Source: an uncultured Clostridia bacterium (GTDB lineage Bacteria; Bacillota; Clostridia; Saccharofermentanales; Fastidiosipilaceae). From it: a stretch of DNA of 6,696 nt. This document shows, piece by piece, positions 1 through 5,795 of this stretch. The notes below the pieces were generated by a model. It was given only the letters and a program-made list of their open reading frames with translations. It ran no database searches and was not told where the DNA came from. Positions within the stretch are counted from its first letter, which is position 1; each line of letters starts with the position of its first letter. Location: contig CAMXYS010000088.1 in assembly GCA_947253135.1 (NCBI GenBank), forward strand, positions 1-6,696, in the 5' to 3' direction. A program made the position numbers and the translations under genes.

Positions 1-49
1 GAGATTATCCAGGACGTCTCGTGGGCTCGGAGATGTGTATAAGAGACAG
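1..49 (+). other. Illumina/Nextera sequencing adapter left on contig end (artefact)
   Basis: Bases 16-49 are identical to the 34-base Nextera read-2 transposase adapter. Its last 19 bases (31-49, AGATGTGTATAAGAGACAG) are the engineered Tn5 mosaic end. Bases 1-5 (GAGAT) match the end of the Illumina P7 oligo, and the 10 bases between (6-15, TATCCAGGAC) sit exactly where an i7 index belongs. The order P7 end, index, adapter is that of a library molecule, not of a genome. Genomic sequence therefore starts at base 50. The adapter places an in-frame TAA at 40-42 upstream of the first gene, which makes the ORF look as if it has a natural 5' boundary. Confidence 0.97.
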
Positions 50-54
50 AATCC

Positions 55-1704
55 ATGGTGCATACCTGGGTTGACCGGCAAACCTTAAATCATAGCCCTG
101 ATTACGTCAATTTGCTGCGCGAACGTGGTTTGTGGTGTCGCAAGGAAGAGTGGGAGTCCAGCAGTCGCAACAGTTTGCGGCAGCCGTCTGTTTTTTTTAA
201 TCACAAGATTGCGCCTCTTAAAGACCTGGTCGTGCGTGGTTTTTTCTTGGCTTTAGGTGAGAGCGAAATCGGGGATGAGCGCTTTTTTGCCAAGGGTTTT
301 TCCCTCCTCCTAACCAGCTGGAAAACTGTTTTTTGTCCGGTTCCGGGCTGCCCCATTTACACCATTTATACGGGGCCTGCTCAGGCTTCTTATCCGTCTC
401 TTGCGCCGAATGCCTTGGCTAAATTTAATTTACTGCTGGCCCGACTGCGCCCGCGTTTAGGTGAAGAAGTGTCATATGTCGCTACTTTTGATTTAGCGCC
501 TGAATGGCAGGCCGCCCCGGTTGAATGGCGCAACCCGCGCTATCCGCAAAACAAAGCCACTTGGGGACAAAGAGCAGCCAAACTGGCCCTGGGCTTAGCT
601 TACCGCAGACGCTATCCTGTTACGTCCCCGGAAGTGGCAAAAGTTAAGCGGATTGATAACAAGCTGGTCTTGTCTTTCCGCTTCCTGGAACAAAATCTGA
701 CTCTGCCGTCTGGGGAGAAAAGACTTTGTGGCTTTAGTTTGTGCGGTGACGACGGCGTCTACCGTGAAGCTCAGACCAAATTGCTTTATGGCCGAGAGGT
801 GATGCTTTGGCATCCGGACGTGGCTGTCCCGCGCCAGGCTGCCTATGCCTATAGCCATCTGGCGGTCGAGGCAAACTTATGTACAGAAGACGGTTTGGCG
901 GTTGCCCCTTTCGCCACGGCAAAAGAGCCCGGCTTGTCGGCTGTTGCTTGCGGTTGGGCCGAATGTGATCGCTTACATACCTGGGGAGTCCGCCCGTTTC
1001 TGGAAAATTTAGAAACACAAAGGGAGAGCGAGACTTCGATTCGACGGCTGACGTCTGCAGTGGTCCCGGGTGCAACGGATGCTGCACCATTGGCGAAGGG
1101 GGCCACTGATCACCGGCTTTATCCGGGCAATGTCTTGGGAGCAGAGGAATTACCTCAGTGGCGTTCGCAGACCGAAGCAGATGTCCGCCTGCGCCTGGAA
1201 GAGGTTAATTTTCGATCCGGCCAGGCCGCACTGGAGGTTAACTATGCCGGCCCAACAGCAGATCTGGCAATCTTGTCTCCGCAGCTAGATGCCTGCAGTA
1301 TGCGGCCGCGTCTCAACCTTAAAAATTTTCTTCGCTTAGAGGCTTGGGTTTTTAATCCGGATGGCCGCGATAAAGACATCTGCCTTGAAGGTGGAAGCGG
1401 CTGGCAGCGTTTGCCGGCAGATCTGCAATGGCAGCGGTTTGTTTTTGACCTCACTCCTTTGCACCGGCAAAATATCAATCAGATTTGCTTCCGTATTTTG
1501 GACAAGATGCAGGTCGGCATTGTTTTGTTTGACCAGTTCACACTCTACCGCATCCCACAGACGGCTTACGAGTCCATGGAGCCACCTCTGCCGCCGGTTA
1601 AAATTAATACTAAGCAAGAGGCGGCGACTCTCGCCGACGGAGCCAGGGGCATCCGTCCGGTACAAATTAAAGTCCTGTCGGCCACGGAGAAGGAGCAGGA
1701 ATAA
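55..1704 (+). CDS. Sialate O-acetylesterase-like (SASA family) protein with C-terminal jelly-roll-like domain, 5'-truncated
   Basis: Only the C-terminal part of the gene is present, because the contig begins at base 50 within it. The ATG at 55 is just the first methionine in view. Numbering from it, residues 3-30 resemble the segment after the GGT block of SASA esterases. Residues 45-70 (N49, KIAPL 51-55, GES 68-70) match the family's 'YNGMIAPL...QGES' region. Residues 161-185 match its 'HPKNK...G.RLA' region, and 193-288 the usual beta-rich end (CGFSL.G.DG, then APFAT). Residues about 372-500 look like a galactose-binding-type beta-sandwich, followed by a polar tail. Family members remove O-acetyl groups from sialic acids or act on other acetylated sugars. 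The nucleophile block (GQSN) is missing with the N-terminus, so a signal peptide cannot be judged. At the visible sites QGESN is L-GESE and the expected catalytic His is Tyr163, so activity is doubtful. The stop codon directly abuts rsmA, suggesting co-transcription. The family call is by motif recognition and is fairly secure; the substrate is unknown. Confidence 0.75.
   Translation: MVHTWVDRQTLNHSPDYVNLLRERGLWCRKEEWESSSRNSLRQPSVFFNHKIAPLKDLVVRGFFLALGESEIGDERFFAKGFSLLLTSWKTVFCPVPGCPIYTIYTGPAQASYPSLAPNALAKFNLLLARLRPRLGEEVSYVATFDLAPEWQAAPVEWRNPRYPQNKATWGQRAAKLALGLAYRRRYPVTSPEVAKVKRIDNKLVLSFRFLEQNLTLPSGEKRLCGFSLCGDDGVYREAQTKLLYGREVMLWHPDVAVPRQAAYAYSHLAVEANLCTEDGLAVAPFATAKEPGLSAVACGWAECDRLHTWGVRPFLENLETQRESETSIRRLTSAVVPGATDAAPLAKGATDHRLYPGNVLGAEELPQWRSQTEADVRLRLEEVNFRSGQAALEVNYAGPTADLAILSPQLDACSMRPRLNLKNFLRLEAWVFNPDGRDKDICLEGGSGWQRLPADLQWQRFVFDLTPLHRQNINQICFRILDKMQVGIVLFDQFTLYRIPQTAYESMEPPLPPVKINTKQEAATLADGARGIRPVQIKVLSATEKEQE
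1690..1695 (+). promoter_or_regulatory. Ribosome binding site of rsmA, inside the upstream gene
   Basis: AAGGAG lies 9 bases before the ATG at 1705, within the last codons of the esterase-like gene. It fixes the rsmA start at an ATG that touches the upstream TAA (1702-1704), an arrangement typical of translational coupling. Confidence 0.7.
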
Positions 1705-2607
1705 ATGCCTTTTCAAGATAAGTACGAACATGTGCCGTTGCCAATTCTATTGGATCGTTACAATATTCGCCTAAAGCAAAAGTGGGGTCAAAATTTTTTA
1801 TCGGACCGGAACTTATTAAAAAAAATAACGGCGGCGGCCAATATAAAAGCTGGAGATCTGGTGGTGGAAGTGGGCTGTGGCGCCGGTGCCTTGACAGCCT
1901 GCTTGGCACAGGCAGGGGCTAGGGTGGCAGGCGTTGAAATCGACGAGCGCTTAGGTCCTTTGTTGCACGATCGCTTTGCCAGCAATGAACAGGTTCACAT
2001 CACTTTTGCTGACGCTCTAACATTAAATCTTAAAGATCTGGCTACCGCTTTAGCAGGTCCCGGACTGGCGGAAGGAGCCCGGACAGGCCAGCTTAAAATT
2101 GTTTCCAACGTCCCCTATTACATCACGACCGACCTGGTAACACACTTTTTTTTATCCTTGGGACAGGTCGGCTGCATTGTCTTATTGGTACAGCAGGAGG
2201 CTGCTGCACATTTTACCGCTACCGGTGGAAAGCAATACGGACCCTTGACTGTCTTAGCACAGACTTATGGACGAGTGGAAAGCCTTTTTCAAATTCCACC
2301 CGGTGCCTTTACCCCTCCGCCGACCGTCCGTTCGACAGTCTTGCGGTTGACTGCTGATCAAGTGCATGATCCAATTGGCTGGGAAAACTACCCGGCCTTC
2401 TACCGGCTGCTACAAGCCTGTTTTCAGCAGAGGCGCAAGACCCTAACTAATAATCTAAAAAAAACAGGTTATTTGTCTGACGAGAAGTCCACTGAAATCT
2501 TGCGATGTCTCAAATCTGATTTTCAGCTGCCGGATAATTGTCGGGCTGAAGAATGTCCCCCGGCTTTTTTTGCTGCGCTGCAAGGAGGTCTCAAGCAGCC
2601 CCGTTGA
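1705..2607 (+). CDS. rsmA: 16S rRNA (adenine(1518)-N(6)/adenine(1519)-N(6))-dimethyltransferase RsmA (KsgA)
   Basis: The product transfers four methyl groups from S-adenosylmethionine to two adjacent adenines in helix 45 of 16S rRNA, late in 30S subunit assembly in the cytoplasm. At 300 residues it is slightly longer than most family members. The motifs appear in order: KWGQNFL (26-32) before the Rossmann core, the SAM-binding loop EVGCGAG (55-61), the acidic motif VEID (77-80), D103-A-L, the catalytic NVPYY (135-139), PPGAFTPPP (198-206), and FQQRRKTLTNNL (240-251) in the C-terminal helical domain. All expected catalytic and cofactor residues are present. The start at 1705 is supported by an AAGGAG site and by the normal distance to GQNFL. 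The gene begins directly after the stop of the esterase-like gene, an unusual partner for rsmA. Loss of this enzyme gives kasugamycin resistance in bacteria generally. The identification is firm. Confidence 0.97.
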   Translation: MPFQDKYEHVPLPILLDRYNIRLKQKWGQNFLSDRNLLKKITAAANIKAGDLVVEVGCGAGALTACLAQAGARVAGVEIDERLGPLLHDRFASNEQVHITFADALTLNLKDLATALAGPGLAEGARTGQLKIVSNVPYYITTDLVTHFFLSLGQVGCIVLLVQQEAAAHFTATGGKQYGPLTVLAQTYGRVESLFQIPPGAFTPPPTVRSTVLRLTADQVHDPIGWENYPAFYRLLQACFQQRRKTLTNNLKKTGYLSDEKSTEILRCLKSDFQLPDNCRAEECPPAFFAALQGGLKQPR

Positions 2608-2618
2608 GACAAAGCTTA

Positions 2619-2635
2619 GGATAAACAATTTATCC
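2619..2635 (+). terminator. Weak hairpin after rsmA, possible terminator
   Basis: GGATAAA and TTTATCC form a perfect 7-bp stem around a 3-base loop, 11 bases after the rsmA stop. AAAG (2611-2614) and CTTT (2636-2639) could lengthen it with a bulge. The stem is AT-rich and no real T-run follows, so intrinsic termination here would be inefficient. It could equally be a chance palindrome. Confidence 0.3.
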
Positions 2636-2679
2636 CTTTAAAGTGAAGTTTGTTTGTGATACTCTTTTCAACAGTGGTG

Positions 2680-2685
2680 TAAAAT
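2680..2685 (+). promoter_or_regulatory. Candidate -10 box for pckG (weak)
   Basis: TAAAAT matches the sigma-A -10 consensus at 5 of 6 positions and lies 83 bases before the pckG start. The nearest -35-like hexamer, TTGTGA (2654-2659), is 20 bases away, longer than usual, and there is no TG extension. A promoter is expected in this spacer, but this exact placement is uncertain. Confidence 0.25.
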
Positions 2686-2728
2686 CTACATATCCTTAAA
2701 AGTTGCTAGGCAATAGTTAGGGTTTGTC

Positions 2729-2743
2729 TGCCGGTCACCGGCA
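2729..2743 (+). promoter_or_regulatory. 15-base palindrome in the pckG leader, possible operator
   Basis: TGCCGGTCACCGGCA is a perfect inverted repeat with 7-base arms around a central C, ending 25 bases before the pckG ATG. The symmetry and length fit a site for a dimeric regulator. As RNA it could form a 6-bp GC-rich hairpin just upstream of the ribosome binding site. No known regulator motif is recognised, so a regulatory role is inference from position and symmetry. Confidence 0.35.
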
Positions 2744-2753
2744 AAGTATTGGT

Positions 2754-2760
2754 AGAAAGG
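2754..2760 (+). promoter_or_regulatory. Ribosome binding site that decides the pckG start
   Basis: AGAAAGG lies 8 bases before the ATG at 2769. The reading frame stays open upstream to a TTG at 2724, but no purine-rich site precedes that codon and the extra 15 residues do not look like family sequence. The ATG at 2769 is therefore preferred. Confidence 0.65.
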
Positions 2761-2768
2761 TATTGTTT

Positions 2769-4529
2769 ATGAGTTGTAAAAGTCAAGCCGCAAAACAATG
2801 GGTCGAAGAGATGGTTGCACTCTGTCGGCCGGATCAAGTCGTCTGGGTTGACGGCTCCGTTGAAGAAAAACAACGCTTGGAAGAAGAAGCGATTGCCACC
2901 GGTGAGATGAAGCGCCTGAATGAGGAAAAATGGCCGGGTTGTCTGTATCACAGAACAGCTGAAAATGATGTCGCCCGGGTTGAGGGTAGGACTTTCATTT
3001 GTACATCTGACAAGGCAGACGCCGGTCCGACCAACAACTGGATGGATCCGCAGGAAATGTACGCCAAATTGCGCCCTATGTACGAGAGCGTGATGCAAGG
3101 CCGTACCATGTATGTCATTCCCTATATCATGGGGCCGGCCGGTTCGCCGTTCTCCAAGGTGGGCGTCGAGGTCACAGACAGCATTTATGTTGTTTTAAAC
3201 ATGCGGATTATGACCCGTATCGGCGATATCGCTTGGAAGCAACTGGGCGAAGGCGCAGACTTCGTCAAGGGCCTGCACTCTAAAGCTGATGTTGATCCGG
3301 AAAACCGCTACATTGCGCATTTCCCGGAAGACAATACGATTTGGTCAGTCAACTCCGCTTACGGCGGTAATGTCTTGCTTGGCAAGAAATGCTTTGCCCT
3401 TCGTATCGCTTCATGGTTGGGCAAGCAAGAGGGCTGGATGGCCGAACATATGCTGATCCTAGGTGTGGAGAACCCCGAGGGTAAGGTTCAATATCTTACG
3501 GGTGCCTTCCCCAGTGCTTGTGGCAAAACCAACTTGGCTATGTTGATTCCCCCGGCTTCAGCAGCCGGCTACAAGGTCTACACTGTAGGTGACGATATTT
3601 CTTGGATGCGTCCGGACGAAAAGGGCGAATATTTGAAGGCCATCAACCCGGAGGCCGGCTTCTTCGGTGTGGCTCCCGGTACCAGCCTGAAGTCAAATAA
3701 AAATGCTATGTTGACCTGCCGCAAGAATACCATCTTTACCAACGTTGCTGTCACAGAAGACAATGAGCCCTGGTGGGAAGGCATGGGTGTTGAAGCACCG
3801 GCTAAGGCTACTGACTGGTTGGGTAATCCCTGGACACCGGACAGCGATGTCAAAGCTGCTCATCCGAACTCCCGTTTTACTGCTCCTGCATCACAGTGCC
3901 CTTCTATTTCTGAGCACTGGGAAGATCCCTATGGTGTGCCGATTTCAGCTATCCTTTTCGGTGGCCGCCGCGCCAAAACCGCCCCGCTGGTCTACGAGTC
4001 CTTTGACTGGGAACACGGTGTTTTTGTGGGCTCTACGATGGCTTCCGAAACGACTGCTGCTGCGACCGGCGCCGTCGGCGTCGTCCGCCGCGACCCCATG
4101 GCGATGTTGCCTTTCTGTGGTTATAACATGGGTGATTATTTCGATCACTGGCTGGAGATGGGTAAAACGGTTAAGCATCCGCCGCGTATCTTCAATGTTA
4201 ACTGGTTCCGTCTGGATGAAAACGGCAAGTTTATCTGGCCCGGTTTTGGTGATAACTTCCGGGTAATCCAGTGGATCTTGGCCCGTTGCAACGGTGAGGT
4301 TGAAGCGGTTGAGTCTCCGATCGGTTATCTGCCGAAACCCGAGGACATCAGTGTAGAGGGTTTGGATGGCTTCACGACCGAGGACGTTGCAGACCTCCTG
4401 ACGATCGAAAAAGATGTTTGGGAAGAAGAAGTCGCAGGTATTGAGGAGCATTATGCTAAGTTTGACCGCCTCCCCGAGGAGTTGAAACATCAGCTGGCCG
4501 CCCTCAAGGAGCGCATTGCTGCGATGTAA
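2769..4529 (+). CDS. pckG: Phosphoenolpyruvate carboxykinase (GTP)
   Basis: This 586-residue protein interconverts oxaloacetate plus GTP with phosphoenolpyruvate, CO2 and GDP in the cytoplasm, at the junction of the C4 acids with glycolysis and gluconeogenesis. Sequence and length (about 600 residues is usual) place it in the GTP-dependent family, not the ATP-dependent PckA family. Visible landmarks are SPFSKVGVEVTDS (126-138) in the substrate-binding part, AYGGNVLLGKK (197-207) with a metal-ligand Lys, H227 (second metal ligand), the P-loop FPSACGKTN (247-255) including reactive Cys251, and the kinase-2 motif VGDDISWM (273-280) with the metal-binding Asp. FGGRRAKTAPLVYE (397-410) follows, then PGFGDNFRV (491-499), whose aromatics clamp guanine. 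No key residue is missing. The gene stands alone, with its own leader and a strong hairpin terminator downstream. In fermentative anaerobes the enzyme may work in either direction; the sequence does not show which. Confidence 0.97.
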   Translation: MSCKSQAAKQWVEEMVALCRPDQVVWVDGSVEEKQRLEEEAIATGEMKRLNEEKWPGCLYHRTAENDVARVEGRTFICTSDKADAGPTNNWMDPQEMYAKLRPMYESVMQGRTMYVIPYIMGPAGSPFSKVGVEVTDSIYVVLNMRIMTRIGDIAWKQLGEGADFVKGLHSKADVDPENRYIAHFPEDNTIWSVNSAYGGNVLLGKKCFALRIASWLGKQEGWMAEHMLILGVENPEGKVQYLTGAFPSACGKTNLAMLIPPASAAGYKVYTVGDDISWMRPDEKGEYLKAINPEAGFFGVAPGTSLKSNKNAMLTCRKNTIFTNVAVTEDNEPWWEGMGVEAPAKATDWLGNPWTPDSDVKAAHPNSRFTAPASQCPSISEHWEDPYGVPISAILFGGRRAKTAPLVYESFDWEHGVFVGSTMASETTAAATGAVGVVRRDPMAMLPFCGYNMGDYFDHWLEMGKTVKHPPRIFNVNWFRLDENGKFIWPGFGDNFRVIQWILARCNGEVEAVESPIGYLPKPEDISVEGLDGFTTEDVADLLTIEKDVWEEEVAGIEEHYAKFDRLPEELKHQLAALKERIAAM

Positions 4530-4610
4530 ATTTGGCTTTGTTTAATCGGATTAGAGCATGGTAGATTCTGTGCTTTCGGCGACCGGTTAAAACGAGTTTA
4601 CCTTATAATT

Positions 4611-4680
4611 AAGACTGCATTTGCCAGCCTAATCTATTCCGCTAAAAGGGTAGAAAGGGCGGCCGGATGCAGTCTTTTTT
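4611..4680 (+). terminator. Long multi-segment hairpin with T-run after pckG
   Basis: AAGACTGCAT (4611-4620) and ATGCAGTCTT (4667-4676) form a perfect 10-bp outer stem, and T4675-4680 gives a six-T run at its 3' edge. The interior also pairs: GCC-A-GCC (4623-4629) with GGCGGC (4658-4663) around one bulged A, then CTATTC (4634-4639) with GGGTAG (4648-4653) using two G-U pairs, closed by an 8-base loop. The whole is a 66-base nearly continuous hairpin starting 82 bases after the pckG stop. An intrinsic terminator is the simplest reading. The size is unusual, and a small-RNA 3' end or a remnant of a miniature inverted-repeat element cannot be excluded. Confidence 0.75.
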
Positions 4681-4705
4681 ATGTAACCGGCGATTAGGTT
4701 ATAAT
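4678..4705 (+). promoter_or_regulatory. Candidate promoter for the zapA-U32 unit
   Basis: TATAAT (4700-4705) is a perfect sigma-A -10 hexamer lying 37 bases before the zapA-like start. The -35 position at 16-base spacing holds TTTATG (4678-4683), only 3 of 6 matches, and it overlaps the T-run of the preceding terminator. The location between a terminator and a gene with a good ribosome binding site supports a promoter despite the poor -35. Confidence 0.5.
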
Positions 4706-4728
4706 GGATTGAAATCCTTAAATGAGGC

Positions 4729-4733
4729 GGAGG
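4729..4733 (+). promoter_or_regulatory. Ribosome binding site of the zapA-like gene
   Basis: GGAGG, within AGGCGGAGG, lies 9 bases before the ATG at 4743. It is the strongest Shine-Dalgarno match in the window and fixes the start. Confidence 0.75.
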
Positions 4734-4742
4734 TTTTACTAA

Positions 4743-5744
4743 ATGGACAGATATAGGGCAAAAATTGCCGGAACAATTTATCTCTTGACAGGGGTAAAAA
4801 GTCGCGACTATATGGACCGGCTAACAGCAGCTGTGAATGATCGGATAGCCGCAGTTAGGGCAGCACATCAAACCGCTACCATTACTGAAGCGACAACACT
4901 GGCCTTCTTGAATTTTATGCACGACTATTATGACCAAGAGGAACGCTTTCAAGCGGTATTTGCAGCTTTAAAAAAGCTGGATCCTGAACAAGCAGAACAG
5001 TTGCTGGCCGGGCCTCCGGCTGGTGAAGAAACCGCAGAAGCTGAAGCCAAACAGGCTGCAAGCGCTTTTCGTTCTAACAGCCAAACGGTATTAAAGGAAG
5101 CGGCGGACCGCGGTTTAACGGGCAAAAAATCTGCTGTTGATCAGCAGAAATCAACTGCAGTGGCGGTTGACCGGTCGACTGATGACCGGGTCGGCTCAGG
5201 GCAAATTTTACCAAGGTCGGAAGAACCCGCTGAGTCAAAATCAAAAAAAGAGAATGACCGGGCGTCTTTTGAGTCCGACCGGCTTAATGCAGAGGTTTAT
5301 GCACCGGTTCGTCAGCGCAAAAACCGCAGCATTTCAATTGACCCATTGACCGGCGAGCCGCGTCCCACCACCTCGACTCAACGCGCTGACAAGACTGCTC
5401 AGCCGGCAGAAGATAGTGAGCGTGAAGCCGGTCGCTCCGCCGGCCCAGTGAGGCGAACTGAAGGCTACTCCATTGATCCGATCACCGGGAAGGCCAGAAA
5501 GATCGTTAAAAAGAATCGCTCCTCACCCAAGGAAACAGAAGACCGGCCGGTCGGCTCAAGCCATCGCCGGCCCGGTCGCATGAATCCGGTTGCCAAACAC
5601 ACTGCAAGATCAGAGAAGGCTGATCAAGTAGCAGTAAATACAGATGTTCAAGGACGCTCAACCAGCACAAAGACCGAGCAGAGTCCCGACCGTGAACGCC
5701 CTGCCCATAAGCCCAAAGGAAAAAGTTTGAACCCGTTTGGCTAA
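4743..5744 (+). CDS. ZapA-like cell division protein with long disordered C-terminal tail
   Basis: Residues 3-75 have the ZapA pattern: a short beta hairpin (YRAKIAGTIYLLTG, 4-17), an amphipathic helix with Y23/L27 and V31-A40, then a helix TEATTLAFLNFMHDYYDQEE (48-67) that would begin the coiled coil. ZapA proteins bind FtsZ and bundle its filaments at the division site in the cytoplasm. Typical ZapA is about 80-130 residues; here about 245 more follow. This tail is rich in R, K, D, E, S, T and Q, has no predicted-looking fold or membrane segment, and should be disordered. It holds two copies of SIDP(L/I)TG (198-204 and 243-249), a repeated DR-(P)-VGS element (148-152 and 267-272), and ends KGKSLNPFG. 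The following U32 gene is a frequent clostridial neighbour of zapA, which supports the call. The N-terminal assignment rests on pattern recognition, not an alignment; the tail's function is unknown. Confidence 0.65.
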   Translation: MDRYRAKIAGTIYLLTGVKSRDYMDRLTAAVNDRIAAVRAAHQTATITEATTLAFLNFMHDYYDQEERFQAVFAALKKLDPEQAEQLLAGPPAGEETAEAEAKQAASAFRSNSQTVLKEAADRGLTGKKSAVDQQKSTAVAVDRSTDDRVGSGQILPRSEEPAESKSKKENDRASFESDRLNAEVYAPVRQRKNRSISIDPLTGEPRPTTSTQRADKTAQPAEDSEREAGRSAGPVRRTEGYSIDPITGKARKIVKKNRSSPKETEDRPVGSSHRRPGRMNPVAKHTARSEKADQVAVNTDVQGRSTSTKTEQSPDRERPAHKPKGKSLNPFG

Positions 5745-5783
5745 GGCTAAATTACAGCCAGAGGGGACGGGTAAATTAAAAAG

Positions 5784-5788
5784 AGAGG
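5784..5788 (+). promoter_or_regulatory. Ribosome binding site selecting the TTG start of the U32 gene
   Basis: AGAGG (within AAAGAGAGG) is 7 bases before TTG 5796. The frame has a TGA at 5793-5795, so nothing further upstream can be the start. An overlapping ATG at 5792, in another frame, is closer to the site but ends after six codons. Confidence 0.6.
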
Positions 5789-5795
5789 CAAATGA

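Noticed and set aside
31..49. Tn5-like mosaic end suggesting a transposon boundary
   Set aside because: It is the engineered mosaic end of the Nextera adapter, joined to the rest of the adapter and an index; it is a library artefact.
191..198. Eight-T run in the esterase-like gene (also T8 at 2146-2153 and A8 at 1818-1825 in rsmA) as phase-variable tracts
   Set aside because: Family homology continues in the same frame on both sides of each run, and the runs are short; nothing indicates switching.
2724..2768. In-frame TTG extension of pckG by 15 residues
   Set aside because: No ribosome binding site precedes TTG 2724, and the palindrome and the AGAAAGG site fall in this stretch, so it is better read as leader.
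3945..4490. 181-codon minus-strand open frame opposite pckG, and similar frames at 734-1090, 1336-1731, 2706-3098
   Set aside because: They lie fully or mostly opposite well-supported genes, have no ribosome binding site or recognisable motif, and their composition is that of a complementary-strand shadow.
4604..4609. Perfect TATAAT as a second promoter
   Set aside because: No -35-like hexamer at 16-18 bases and no TG extension; a transcript from it would begin inside the terminator's 5' arm. Kept only as a note with the hairpin.
5137..5349. 70-codon plus-strand frame inside the ZapA-like tail
   Set aside because: It has no ribosome binding site and lies inside a longer gene whose repeated motif shows the other frame is the selected one.
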